Shown in pieces: positions 11,172 through 22,505 of a stretch of DNA of 64,000 nucleotides. The notes under the pieces are model-generated. The model was given only the letters and a program-made list of their open reading frames with translations. It did no database searches and was not told where the DNA came from. Both the position numbers and the translations under genes were made by a program. Numbering within the stretch: position 1 is the stretch's first letter; the number at the start of each line of letters is the position of its first letter. Origin of the DNA: Branchipolynoe longqiensis. Lineage: Eukaryota; Annelida; Polychaeta; Phyllodocida; Polynoidae. Location of the stretch: assembly GCA_030323885.1 (NCBI GenBank), contig CM059193.1, positions 93,736,852 to 93,800,851 on the forward strand, read 5' to 3'.

Positions 11172-11578
11172 TAGATAAAAGATTCACCCGGTACTTATAG
11201 TACACGGGTGAATGACAACGTATTGTAAATACGCGCGAAAATAGCTTTAGTATGAATAGTAAGTAGAATGCCTGCCTCCAGTGTCAAATGGTTACTTATA
11301 TCGGCACAGACTTGGTGAAATGGGAGAGAATGCAAAAAGACAAGATGGCGGCCGCAGAACGCCATCGATTTCACTTTTAAATCTTATTAAACTAGATATT
11401 ATATTATATTTTTCAACTCAAAGGTAGCGGGCTATCAATAAGACATATGTAAAGAATAATTGTTGCTTCTTAGATTGTGAAATTAGGCTGTCAATTCATT
11501 AACCCGCTTTTTCGACCGTTCTTATATAGGGTTGGTATTCACCAGTGTACTGCGAGTACCGGGTGAATCCTTTATCTA
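11172..11578. mobile_element. MITE-1 copy, 407 bp
   Basis: This entry describes the family. Copies are about 400-418 bp with terminal inverted repeats starting TAGATAAAAGATTCACCC. Each end also forms its own small hairpin (TTCACCCG ... CGGGTGAA). The interior has GTGAAATGGGAGAGAATGCA, a YY1-type AAGATGGCGGC (11342-11352 here) and GATTTCACTTTTAAATC. There is no coding capacity. The flanking 9-mers here are CCAACTTCC and CTAGCTTCC (7 of 9 identical). Confidence 0.9.
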
Positions 11579-12555
11579 CTAGCTTCCATGTTATGACTAC
11601 ACAACCAGTTATTGCCTATATGTACACACAGACTGATCTCACTATACATGACTACTCCGTCAAGTACTATATAGAGTGCTCGGCGCTGTAGCCAGTAGTT
11701 GGTGCTGTAAACTATGCAGTGCATGCTGCTCCCCTTCTAATCGCACAGAGTGGTGAGTGCTGTAACACAATCTAGCACAGATTACTCTCACACCAATTTG
11801 TGTAACCAACCACCATTGTTCAATGGCTGGAAGACCAGTGCCCCAGTACTGACAAATTATATATTCAGATGAATAAACACATGAAGTGTTCAAGCGCAAA
11901 ACCCCATAAACGCCAATCCAAAAATGTCATTAAAATAATAGATTTTTATGTGAAGCTACTTTTAATTCTCACTCATTCCACTTTTCTTGTGAAGAAATGG
12001 TCTATAAAGAATTGAACATAAATATAAGAATATAACAAAATAAACGTTTTGAAGGTTTGACTCCAATGTTTACCTCAATATTTAGATTAGCGTTTACAGG
12101 GTTTTGTGCCTGAACTCCTCACATTTACCATAGAAAAAAAGACGCAGCACAGATGCACACTAATTTAGAGCATTTCCAGCCCTTGGGTACAATAGCAAGC
12201 CCCTAAGGCAGTACTTGGACAAGGAGCAGTGTTATCGTACAGTTGGTATTGATTTTAAACAGATCCCATACTGCATTTCAGCGTCTGCATCTCAAGTGTG
12301 GCCGACATCTTGTTTTACAATAGCAGCTAATAAACATGAACATGTGAGCGCACTGATTTCTCTCATGGACGTGCCAAGGGAAGGATTGTTTACAGATATT
12401 GTACCTCAATGCGTACTATGACATTGTTAACTACAGTAAAACCTCCAACTTTTAATGGTCCATTAGAGACGTGGTCGATTTAGGGAGTTTTTTAAATATC
12501 GTTTCAACGGTATTGTATGGGCGATCGTTTGCGACCCAAATAAAGGGATCTGCAT
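11579..12555. other. Intergenic sequence
   Basis: Only short unrelated frames; nothing recognised. Confidence 0.5.
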
Positions 12556-12875
12556 TCTCTGTGGCGGTGGCATTCTCTGTGGCAGAGTGGTTAGAGTGTC
12601 TGACTTTTTTCTAGGTCAGACTCCTAATCTGAGAGTCGCCGGTTCGATTCCCCATGCCCCCAGCTCTGCCAATTTGGATTTCCACCGCTGTGTATAACTT
12701 ACAGCGTCATCAAAGGCCCGTTGCTCTCACACCATGTCTATGTGGTGTGGGAGGTTAAAAGTCCCTTGGGTCGGTAAAAGTGTAGGCTCGGGCTTTCTAT
12801 CGACCAGCAGTGGAGTGGGGAAGACCAGTCGTCTGTGACTGGGATTTCCCCTGCTTGGGACAACTAATGTACCAA
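12556..12875 (+). mobile_element. SINE-C copy (full length)
   Basis: The head sequence TTCTCTGTGGC occurs twice at the start (12552 and 12570), a small duplication. The body is intact. Confidence 0.8.
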
Positions 12876-13695
12876 CAACAAAAAATGAGAGACAAATAAG
12901 TGTTCACACTTCCTGTCTACCTATCGCTATATCGCTATATCGATATAAGGGAGTGGTCGATCTGTGGAGGTGGTCGGTTAGAGAGGTTATACTGCATTGT
13001 CAAGGATGAGGTGTCCAAAAGTACATACTCCCAACAACCAACCATGGGTACCACTAGTATTACAAATCCTACTAGTTGTGCTGATAGGGGTAATTCAGTG
13101 GGTAATGTTGTATGGTATAATCTAATATAGTATAGTATATACTATATACTATAGCATAGTATATAGTATATAATAATAGTATAGCCCACATACAGGCACA
13201 CAAAGAGGCGCGACCACACCACGGCAACTACACCAGACTCGCCTCTGTAACAGCATGTCAGGATCGCAGATCAAACTTGGCATGGTCTCCTTGTTTGCAC
13301 CCCCCCCCCCCACACACACACTGTCTTCACCACTCTACACCCACGCACACACACACCCACACACTGCCATACTCAGATACTGGTTCGGTTTAACTGCGCC
13401 CCACAGCGGTACTCCTCACGTATACGGTGTAATAAATCCTCCCAACCTGCTGGTCCGCACCTCCCGGCCTGTCGCCTGCTGTTAGCTGTTGTTGTTGTTG
13501 TTGCTGTTGTTGGCCACATGTACCACGGGGTTCCACACCGCCTCCCCTCCCTCTCCGGGACTCGACTCGTACACAGCCCGCCTCCATTGAAACTGGGCCG
13601 AACCATCAAAGACGGCGCGACCAGAGTCCAGGGTAAGACAGTCCGCTACGTTATGGCTGCTTACCGTAAACGTTTATATAGAAGATACAGTTTGC
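12876..13695. other. Intergenic with TA palindrome and simple repeats
   Basis: It contains a TA-rich palindrome at 13125-13172, a C-run with CA repeat at 13298-13360, and a GTT repeat at 13487-13510. No gene recognised. Confidence 0.5.
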
Positions 13696-13696
13696 T

Positions 13697-14042
13697 TGGT
13701 TGGTTGTTGGAGTTTTACGTCCTGGCAACATCTAAGGTCATATCAGGACGGGTACCGACTTGTGACAGTGCGCAATCATGGCGACTTTATAGTGCTGCCC
13801 CACTGGGAGACCAGGCTGCCAGCACCATGACGTGATATCCCACCCAGTCACATTATCGTGACACTGAGCTAACCAGTCCTTGTCCTATCCTATTCATGTC
13901 GAGCATCAGGGTATGAAGCGACAAGTATAAAGTTTTACGTCATTGGTTTGACTCAACCAGGGTTCGAACCAGTGGGTTTGAATCCCATGATTTACCAAAA
14001 TGGAAGACGGATGCTCAACTCATTCAGTCATCCCGTCTGGTC
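13697..14042 (-). mobile_element. SINE-A copy (full length)
   Basis: It extends from tail TTGGTTGTTGGAGTTTTACG to head GTCATCCCGTCTGGTC. Confidence 0.85.
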
Positions 14043-14059
14043 GAACCACGGTTTGTATG

Positions 14060-14215
14060 AGGATCCCCACCTCCCCGCCGAATGGGTTGAGTACCCGCTT
14101 TCAGTGAGGCAGGTCATGGGATTCGAAGCCCAACAGAGTCAAACCAATGACTTAACAATTTATACTTGTCACTAACTAGCCTGGGGCATCGCATTATTAG
14201 GATAGGGCAAGTAGC
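14060..14215 (+). mobile_element. SINE-A head fragment
   Basis: Diverged head and proximal body, back to back with the preceding copy. Confidence 0.55.
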
Positions 14216-14293
14216 AGTGGAATGAGGACAGGGACACCAATTGTTTACTGTTGAAGTTTCATTATATAGGCCTGCACCATGCACAATACACAC

Positions 14294-14704
14294 TAGATAA
14301 AGGATTCACCCGGTACTCGCAGTACACGGGTGAATACCACCAGCCTTATATAAAAACGGTCGAAAAAGCGGGTTAATGAAATAAGAGCCTAATTTCACAA
14401 TCTAAGAAGCAACATTTATTCTTTGTAGGTGTCTTCATATTTACCCGCTACCTCTGAGTTGAAAAATATAATAAAATAGCTAGTTTAATATGATTTAAAA
14501 TTGAAATCGATGGCGTTCTATGGCCGCCATCTTGGATTTTTGCATTCTCTCCCATTTCACCAAATCTGTGGCAATATATGTAGCCATTTGATCATGGAAC
14601 CACAGTTTCTACTTCATGTTCCATACTAAAGCTATTTTCGCCCGTATTTACTCTACGTTGTCCTTCACCCGTGTACTACAAGAACCGGGTGAATCTTTTA
14701 TCTA
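14294..14704. mobile_element. MITE-1 copy, 411 bp
   Basis: Both ends are intact and reversed relative to the 11.2-kb copy (motif on the minus strand near 14523-14533). Flanking 9-mers AATACACAC and ACTACACAC differ at one base. Confidence 0.9.
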
Positions 14705-14844
14705 ACTACACACCTGAATTCCCAGAAGGGGGTGGGTGATGGTGATTTAATGTCATGTCAGCAAAAAAGCCAACTCACATGGCAGGCTTGACAGGTCACA
14801 CTCAGTGTATCACATGGACTCATGGCCCTATCACTTCCCTATAT

Positions 14845-15186
14845 GACCAGACTGAATGGCCGAATGAGTTGGGGCATTTCTCTCCCGTTTTGGTAAATCA
14901 TGGAAATCGAACCTATGGGTTCCAACTCTGGTCGCATGAAACCAATGACTTAAAAATTGATACTTTTTGCTTCCTAGTCAGGTGCTCGGTATTATTAGGA
15001 TAGGGAAAGGACTGGTTGGCTCAATGTCTGGATAATGTGACTGAGTGGAATATCAAGTCATGGTCCAAGTGGCCTGGTCTCCGAGTGTGGCAGCACTATT
15101 AGGTCACCATGAATCTGCACTGTCAGTGTCACAAGTCAGTACCTGTCCTGATATGACCTTAGATGTTGACAGGACGTAAAACAACT
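14845..15186 (+). mobile_element. SINE-A copy (full length)
   Basis: Head GAATGGCCGAATGAGTTG, body and tail all present. Confidence 0.8.
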
Positions 15187-15274
15187 GACCGACATCATTT
15201 CCTTATCACATAGAACTGTTAAACATATTATACATTATACACCGCAGCTCTTTCAATACCAAACAGTAGACTCC

Positions 15275-15536
15275 AAACTCTGTGGCCGCCTTGGTAAAAC
15301 ACTCACTTTCCGTACCGGAGGTGCCGGAATCAATCCCCGGCTGAGTCCGACTGACTGACTGACTGACTGACTGAAAAAGCATGATACTCCGCCTGGTGCT
15401 CGGCATTACTAGCATAGGATAAAGGTGGGTTAGCTTAGTGTCAGGATAATAGGAGAGTGAGACATTGGGCCATGGTGTCTGCACTAGAGTTGTCACCTGT
15501 GTGCACTGTCACAAGTCGGTACCCATCCTGATATGA
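15275..15536 (+). mobile_element. SINE-A copy, variant head
   Basis: The head differs (TGTGGCCGCCTTGGTAAAAC) and is followed by a (GACT)n run at 15350-15374. The tail stops at CCTGATATGA and meets an inverted copy of its own end. Confidence 0.65.
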
Positions 15537-15559
15537 CCATCATCATATCAGGATGGGTA

Positions 15560-15760
15560 CGATGCCATCACCTCTGACAATTTGGATTACCACCACTGTC
15601 AGTGTGTATAATTTACAGCATCATCAAAGGCTAGTTGCTCTCATACCGTGTCTATGTGGTGTGGGAGGTTAAAAATCCCTTGGGTCTGTAAAAGTGTAGG
15701 CTCAGGCTATCTATCGATCAACTGTCTAATGGTGAAAGCAAGTCTATTCAGACTAAGCAA
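15560..15760 (+). mobile_element. SINE-C copy lacking the head
   Basis: Starts within the body (CTCTGACAATTTGGATTACC) and runs to the 3' part. Confidence 0.7.
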
Positions 15761-16199
15761 CAATAGGTACACCGAGTCAATGTGTCGATTCTATTATGAG
15801 TGCGGCTTCTTTGGGGGAGTTTATAGCACACAATCATCGGATGTACATAATTATATTGTTCAGTTTCAAGTCTCTATTTACAAAGACCCCTCCACGCCGA
15901 CCCGTCCGCAGTTAACAATCACACACACACACACACACAAACAAACAGATACAATGGCTAACATATGACCTTATGTCATTAAATACCAATTGCATGTCTA
16001 ACTTTACATACATGTCTTTGTTCCCATCCACTGCACTCCTACTCGGGCACTCGCAATGCCTTAAAAGCGTCGCCAATGGACGAGCGAGTGCAGTTTTCAC
16101 AAGTCAACCTACTGACACTGCCAGGTCAATATCAGGTCGGAGGTCAAAGGTCAATGCAGCTATGTAAACTGAAAGCATGCCGGTGTAAAGATTGCAAAT
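15761..16199. other. Intergenic sequence
   Basis: A short CA repeat lies at 15920-15940; otherwise nothing recognised. Confidence 0.5.
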
Positions 16200-16705
16200 T
16201 CACAGCTGATTGAAGTTCCCCCATGGGAACTTGAAAAAGTTGTCAAATTCATCCCCCAGGAATTTGAAAACGTTTTTGTTTTCCCTCCCTCGTTTTAACT
16301 TTCCCTCCCCCCATTTTGGGGGAATTTTCTTAATTTTCTTAATTTTTGTTATTTTTTGTTATTTTTCATGACAAATATAATAATACACAGAGAATAGCCT
16401 AATGGAAATTATTACTAGTACAACAAAACATATTTCACCCCAAATGACACAAAAAGTCTCCAAGATGGCTAAGAAAAAAATATTATAGGTCTGAATTTTA
16501 AAACGTTTTTAAAAGTTTTTAAAAGTTTTTTAAACAATTTTAAATTCCCGGAGGGGGGAATTTGAAAATAGGGGGATGAATCTGAAAACTGTTTTTAATT
16601 TCCCTCCTGGGAATCTGAAAACTTGTTCAATTTCACCAGAGGGAAATTAAAAACTTTTCAGATTCCCGGGGGAGGGGGGAACTTGAAAAGGGCGGAAATT
16701 GAAAT
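16200..16705. repeat. Cluster of inverted GGAATTTGAAAA/TTTTCAAATTCC motifs
   Basis: About ten short motifs combining a G- or C-run with GGGAATTTGAAAA, in both orientations, around an AT-rich core. This is consistent with an old palindromic repeat; the family is unknown. Confidence 0.5.
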
Positions 16706-16761
16706 CGTTACACCGGGACCCAGCGAGAGGTCTGGGTAATGATATTGATAACGCCTGCCTG

Positions 16762-17228
16762 GTGGGTGTGTGTGTGTGTGTGAGGGTGTGTGTATGTGTA
16801 TGTGTTTGTGAGGGTGTGTGCATGTGTATGTGAGGGTGTGAGCGTGTATGTGAGTGTGTGTGAGTGTGTGTGCCTGTGTGTGAGTGTGTATGTGTTGAGT
16901 GAGTGCGTGTATGTGTGTGAGTGTGTGTGTGAGTGTATGTGCATGTGTGTCAGCATGTGTGTGTGAGAGTGTGTATGTGTGTGAGTGTGTGTATGTGTGT
17001 TAGTGTGTGTGCATGTGTGAGTGTGTGTGAGTGTGTGTGCATGTGTGTGTGCATGTGTGTGAGTGTGTGTGTATCAGTGTGTGTGTATGTGTGTTCATGT
17101 GTGTGAGTGTGTATGTGTGTGAGTGTGCATGTGTGTGAGTGAGTGTGTGTGAGTGTGTGTGAGTGTGTGTGCGTGTGTGTGTGCGTGTGTGTGTGCATGT
17201 GTGTGTGCATGTGCGTGTGTGTGTTGGG
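16762..17228. repeat. GT-rich microsatellite
   Basis: An interrupted (GT)n with GA, CA and TA variants. Long frames across it are artefacts of the dinucleotide. Confidence 0.95.
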
Positions 17229-17377
17229 GTAGAGCTTAAGAGACAGGAGGGATCGGGTCATACCAAGATCTTGCCCACAAAACTAAATATGCCAAGTAAG
17301 GCGCTATTTTAACTTACAACTAGGCGGGCATGAGTGTGCGGTTATTACCATGGTGACGTGACCTAGGATATATAGGA

Positions 17378-17645
17378 CGCGCTGGACGAATCGGTAGAGC
17401 GGAGGCCTCCCGTGCGGGAAATCGGGAGTTTAATTCCCGGTCGAGTCAAATCAGTGTCAGGAAATTGTGACTGAGGGGAATATCAGGTGATGGTGCCGGC
17501 GGCCTGATTTCCCAGTGGGGCAGCACTATAAAGTCCTATCTTATTAATGCCGAGCGCTAGGCTAGGTAACGACAAGTATCAATTTGAACAGTCATTGGTT
17601 TGACTCGACCGGGAACCGAACTCCCGATCTCCCGCACGCGATTAC
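17378..17645. mobile_element. Inverted SINE-A chimera
   Basis: A plus-strand SINE-A with the variant head (17378-17534) runs at CACTATAAAGTCCTATC straight into a minus-strand SINE-A proximal part (17535-17645). Confidence 0.7.
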
Positions 17646-18643
17646 AAATGTTAAGTGTCTCGTACATTCTTCACCCTGTGACTTTGGCAATGTGAAGTTA
17701 ACTTCGAATCAGGTAAGACATGAATACTTAAAAGCCATCGAACACTGCCTTTGGTGGAGTGGTATTTGAGTGAGTAGCCGAGGGGAGAGCTTTATTCTCA
17801 CATAACACTTCCCGCAGAATGAGGTCATCGGCGTCTGGCTGTGTCGGCGCGGTGGGTGTCGAACTGAGCCGCCGTCACCTGGGAGTGGCGCCACCTGGTG
17901 AGTCTTACCCAAGTTAATCCCCATTCCCAAGTTAATCCCCATTGGCTGGGTTAACAAACCACTTGCTACCCGGACCGCACTTCGTCCACACCTCTCTCTA
18001 TCTCCTTTCCGCTGGCCTTGCTCCTCCTTGATATGTCTGAAATGAGTTCCAGGAGGGGGGAGCCCACCGGCATTTCACTTTCTAATCTTACTCTGTCCGT
18101 GTCTTTGGCTCGCCGCCTGATCACCATAGAGCAAATAGACACAGTCCTTTGACTCAACTCTCCTCATTTCTCTTTCCTAAACTCTACCCTTTTTTTTCTC
18201 TCCCATACTCCTACCCTGACCAGGGGAGTTGTGTGCTTGGGTGGGGCCCTGTACCTATACGTTTCTCTCGCTTTGTTATCATTGCTGGAACCACCGCTGC
18301 ACCCATCTTTACCCACCCTTCCTCGAAACCCTTGCTGCTGTCTGCTGGATACAAGTGCTCAACTACCGCCGGACCGAAGAGATTCGGGGCCACCCCAACG
18401 CTTCGCGGTTACAATGTTATAAAGATGTCCCCAGCTTATACAGCCGCCCTTACTGAAGATTGATCTTCAACCAAAGATTGGGCCGATTTATTGGAGCCTC
18501 TTTATAATGTTGCAGTTCTGCAACCAGTAAACATCGTAAGGTTACAAACAACCCAGAATTCAAGGGTTAACAAACAAGATGTCAACAGCGCCACGTGAGC
18601 TCTCTGCCACGCCCAGCTCTCCACAGCGCGCCTCCAGAGAAGC
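17646..18643. other. Unassigned GC-richer segment
   Basis: This includes AATGAGGTCATCGGCGTCTG (17820) between an AG and a GTGAGT, and a pyrimidine tract ending CCTGACCAG at 18222 followed by open sequence to 18463. No family could be recognised and I do not call exons. Confidence 0.35.
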
Positions 18644-18955
18644 TAGATAAAAAGATTCACCCCCCCCTCCCCAGAGTGAATGACAACCCTGCCTAAATTC
18701 ACGCAAAATCTATCTATATTGGCGTACAGTTGGTCAAATGGCAGAGGAATCAAACAAACAAGATGCCGACCCTAGAAAGCTCTCGTTTTGAGTTTTAAAA
18801 TCTATTAAGCTATTTATTATTTAATCAATTATTCATCCAAAAGTAGTGAGTAAATATAGAGAGGTATGTGACAAATATATTTTGCTTCATATATTAAGAA
18901 TGTATAGTCATTTCCTTCACGTAGCGTCCCGACACTTTTTCTAATGGGTTGTTCA
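18644..18955. mobile_element. MITE-1 copy, right end lost
   Basis: The left end is present. The copy diverges after CACTTTTTCTAATGGGTTG, so the last ~45 bases are missing. Confidence 0.75.
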
Positions 18956-18993
18956 TCAGTCAGGTCACAGGATCAGGGCTGCGGGAGTAACTA

Positions 18994-19394
18994 TAGATAA
19001 AAGATTCACCCCATACCTGCAGTAGGGGTCAAAAGCAACCCATTAGAAAAAGTGGCAAAAAGCTGGGAAAGGCTGGGTAAATGAAATGAGCAGATAAGTT
19101 CTTAATTTAAGAAGCAAAATATATTCTTTATATCAATCTTCATATTTACTTTCTACTTTTGAGTTGAAAAATATAATCAAACACGTAGTTTAATGAACCT
19201 TAAAATTAAAATTGACAGCATTCTATTGCTGCCATCTTGTTTTTTTGCATTCTCTCCCATTTCACCAACTGTGTACCAATATAAGTAGCCATTTGATAGT
19301 GGAACCGGGAATTCATACGAAAGCAATGTTTGCCCGTATTTAGACTATGTTGTCATTCACCTCTACTGCAAGTACGGGGTGAATCTTTTATGTA
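18994..19394. mobile_element. MITE-1 copy, 401 bp
   Basis: Flanked by identical 9-mers GAGTAACTA (18985-18993, 19395-19403). Reversed relative to the adjacent truncated copy. Confidence 0.92.
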
Positions 19395-19639
19395 GAGTAA
19401 CTATAGACCAGTCTGCTGGAACCCGAGTCAAACACTCCACGTCCCACAAAGCCGTCCACTCACAGCCACGGTCCGGTACCCACCAACCCACGCTGCAGCA
19501 GCTCATATCTTTATTTCTATTTTCGTTTTTTTAATTCAGGAATGAAAGTGATGGCAGATGACGGAAATTGATGGCGAGGTGAGCGATAATAGAGTCAGGA
19601 CAGTGACAGAATGGTCACCAAACACAGTTTGTAGAGATT

Positions 19640-19965
19640 GGTCATAGCACAGGGCCCGTATGCATGGGGCGGTGTTAGCGCCCTAACCGAGTTTTGGCGG
19701 GCACCACACGGCTAACGGTAGAAAATCCGCAAGCAAGAAGCGGTGCCAGCGCGAGCTGCCGACCGTAGCCTAGGCTAAGCTAAACTGCTTTCATATCAGG
19801 GTTAATGGCGGAGTTAGATAGGTACCCATTAGGCCCAAATCTATTCAATGCTATCATATTTAACAGAATTACATACTCAAAAAGTGAAATTTTAGCAAAT
19901 TAACCCTAAAATCGAAGCGATATTAATGCTGCCGCTACATCGGCGGCGATATTCAATGGAAGTGG
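19640..19965. mobile_element. Element F partial copy
   Basis: Shares with the 39.9-kb copy the phrases ATTCAATGCTATCATATTTA and AAAAAGTGAAATTTTAG (as complements) and GCTGCCGCTACATCGGCGG. Confidence 0.5.
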
Positions 19966-20046
19966 GTGTATTAAGTGGGTGTATTAAGTGAGTGTATTAA
20001 GTGAGTGTATTAAGTGAGTGTATTAAGTGAGTGTATTAAGTGAGTG
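19966..20046. repeat. 14-bp tandem repeat (GTGTATTAAGTGAG), about 6 copies
   Basis: Near-perfect tandem array. Confidence 0.95.
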
Positions 20047-20089
20047 GACTACTTATCCAACTTTAACTACTGTTGCCTTTATTAAACAG

Positions 20090-20345
20090 TTATGGCTGCA
20101 TGGAAGCATTTTTTAAACCAATCCAATAGAACCTGTTACTTTCTGCAAGTCATATAATTATGAGCCTATAAAGCCCAGCATTTCTGTGTACACAGAAAAC
20201 TTATTTTCTAGTTTTTCACTTCAAATATCTCCAAAGTTAGCCTATAATCAAAGTTCCTCCAAGGTAAAGTAAAGTGGATTATAACAAGTAAGCTAATATA
20301 CATGTCTTAAAAATATGGTAGAAACTTAAAATACCAGCGTTCGAA
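20090..20345. mobile_element. Element B relic
   Basis: Retains AATAGAACCTGTTACT, CACTTCAAATATCTCCAAAG and GTAAAGTGGATTATAAC. Confidence 0.5.
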
Positions 20346-20672
20346 ATAAGAGCTTGTCCGCTTGTCCGGGACAAGTGAAAGTAGGCATGGACTAGCAGAA
20401 TATGGCTTGAGCTTTTCCGTTGGACAAGTGCAAACTTTGAGTTGTAAAACATGTATTTCACGATTTTGCTTGCTGTCCTTTACATATATAAAATGCAAAA
20501 AACTAAAAATTCAGGCGGACAACTGAAAATCAGACCAGATTTATATCCCTGAATACCATGACTACCCATACCTGCCTCACTCCCTGAACCAAAACCATGG
20601 CCTGCCATGGTAGCTAAATGTCAAGGAGCTTCTTAGGTGGTCACCAGTCACATGAATGCGGATACGACTTAC

Positions 20673-20738
20673 CTCCTTTTCGAAAGGCTCCTTCACCACC
20701 TTCTTGGCGCGTGTGGGCACACACCCGCAGAGCGCCAT
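20673..20738 (-). CDS. PPFIBP1: Liprin-beta, short N-terminal (putative alternative first) exon
   Basis: An ATG at 20738 opens 22 codons beginning MALCGCVP and ending PFEKE, followed directly by the donor GAG|GTAAGTC. The phase is 0 and matches the exon at 8891, giving FEKE-ELISRTT across the junction. Vertebrate liprin-beta has a long N-terminal region before the ELLSRTS block, so this exon would replace it with a short basic tail. Cysteines 4 and 6 are close enough to the N-terminus to be S-acylated, which is inference only. The same frame stays open upstream to 20861, and an acceptor-like TTTAGCAG lies about 25 bases before the ATG. The piece could therefore instead be an internal or 5'UTR-containing exon. 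No TATA box is visible upstream. Confidence 0.62.
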
Positions 20739-21102
20739 TGTATAAGGCGGGTTCGGGCAACTGCTAAATGATCCTTGATTGTCCGGCTTGTGGACACGCC
20801 ACGACAGGAGCACAGTATGCGTAGAGTGGGAAGGCTTCAGTGCCAAAATGTTGTTTTCCAAAAGTACCCACAGGCCTGAGGTGTTATTCAGGAGTGTGAT
20901 CCCAATGCAGGTTTCTGCAGGATCTGTGTGTGCCCTGAGGCGAGCATTGTTGGATGAGCGGTGTTTTGTGTACCCTGAGGATTCAAACTGTCAAATAAGA
21001 AAAACACCCCTAAAACATCCCACCATGCTAATTGTGGATGACATCAGGGATGAATGAGAGTTGTCGCCAACACAAAAACAGCACAACTATTCACTTGTGG
21101 TA

Positions 21103-21492
21103 AATCTGACAGCTGGCTTCCCGTCAATCTGACAACTGGCTTCCGGTAAATCTGACAACTGGCGTCTGGTAAATCTGACAACTGGCATCCGGTAAATCTG
21201 ACAACTGGCATCCGGTAAATCTGACAGCTGGCTTCCGGTAAATCTGACAACTGGCATCCGGTAAATCTGACAGCTGGCTTCTGGTAAAGCTGACAGCGGA
21301 CTTTCACTCAATCTGACAGCTGACTTCCAGTAAATCTGACAGCTGGCTTCTGGTAAATCTGACAGCTGGCTTCTGGTAAATCTGACAGTGAGTTTCCGGT
21401 TAATCTGACAGCAGACTTGCAGTAAATCTGACAGCCGACTTGCAGTAAATCTGACAGCTGACTTCCAGTAAATCTGACAGCTGACTTCTGCG
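21103..21492. repeat. 23-bp minisatellite, about 17 copies
   Basis: The unit is AACTGGCATCCGG then TAAATCTGAC with few variants. It starts about 360 bp upstream of the liprin-beta exon at 20738. Frames on the minus strand are open only because the unit lacks stops. Confidence 0.95.
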
Positions 21493-22256
21493 TACCACAT
21501 GATATATTTTTTGTAATTAAAATATGATGTTTTATAGTGTTTTACTCCATTGCGTCTTATTCCAATAGCGTCTTATTCTATCTGAGTACCACCTAAAAAT
21601 CCCAATCTAGGTCCACGATACCATCACTGTATTCATATCCAGAATTCCTTCAACCAAAGGTCACTCACTATTCTATAAGCGTGAGTTAGCAGAGGAGTGT
21701 GTGTTCAGGGTATGTGTGTGTGGGGGGGGGGGGGGGGACATGTACTCCCTCACAGCCTACTTCAATAACAGCAGGTTCAACAACCCGCACAATAAGCTTC
21801 ACACTTCAAATATGCAAGCCTTCACACATCTTAAATAAACTTTGCACTGCATATAAATGAACACATAAAGTTTATCTTAGAACCATGCGCTTTACAACAT
21901 GAACAGCAAACGAGCAGAGGTCTTCTCAAGGATGACGCTTGCTGCACTCTTTCTGTCGGTCTGTCTGTCTACCTATCTATTCCGGAGGTGGACACAGGTC
22001 TAGTGTACCAGTTAGTGAAATTCGACTCTGGGTGGTGGTGCCACCTGTAGTGCTTGGTAAATAATAAAGCGATGATATCTAGAAGCTTCCATAGATTTAT
22101 ACTTGCATAAGTACTAGCATCCCCAGTCTGATGAAAAATGAATACCAACAGCAAAATTCACACACAGATTCTATATATATAATATCTCCAATTTTGTCAA
22201 TAGAATTTACATTTCCAAAATCAGTTTTTTTCCAGTTTTTCACTTCATACTATTGT
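21493..22256. other. Intergenic sequence with G-run
   Basis: A G-run lies at 21721-21737 and a short TA run at 22170. No exon recognised. Confidence 0.5.
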
Positions 22257-22440
22257 CGTTGGGGTGGTGAAAATGGGAAATATTGCGCCTAGAGCGGGAA
22301 TCGAACCCATATCTATTTAATTCCGGGCCAGTGTACTAACCATTACACCACCTAGACTCCCTGATGTCACCGCCTTATCCACGTCTAGCTATCCACATGG
22401 CTCCTTGCCTGAGAGATTAGTGCAAACTACTACACTATTG
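22257..22440 (-). mobile_element. SINE-E copy
   Basis: On the minus strand the head reads GTCTAGGTGGTGTAATGGTT then GGGTTCGATTCCCGCTCTAG, a tRNA-Glu/Gly-like box A and box B pair. A non-tRNA body carries CATGGCTCCTTGCCTGAGAG (as complement). Possible promoter for RNA polymerase III. Confidence 0.65.
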
Positions 22441-22505
22441 TTTTCCAACTGCACACACACGTCTGACCCCAGTTCTGGCAGCCATTACCAGACTGTTATT
22501 GAGTC

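Larger units (their letters stand above)
5803..20738 (-). other. PPFIBP1: Liprin-beta gene, partial (three exons and two introns)
   Basis: This is a minus-strand spliced locus with exons at 20673-20738, 8760-8891 and 5803-5920. All borders are GT-AG, and the two junctions between them are phase 0, so about 105 codons read through without a stop. The middle exon carries the family's most conserved coiled-coil block. Liprin-beta proteins are scaffolds that bind liprin-alpha through C-terminal SAM domains and act at cell adhesions and presynaptic active zones; that role is family knowledge. No SAM-domain exon is visible here, so the 3' part should lie left of position 5803. The introns (about 2.8 and 11.8 kb) are packed with SINEs, MITEs and minisatellites. 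The full-length N-terminus known from vertebrates was not found between 20.7 and 64 kb. Confidence 0.8.

Noticed and set aside
17813..17899. Plus-strand exon between CGCAG and GTGAGT
   Set aside because: Open but unrecognisable, and the opposite strand is open as well; no partner exon in phase.
21044..21500. 137-codon repeat protein
   Set aside because: 23-bp unit read through all three phases; not a protein repeat.
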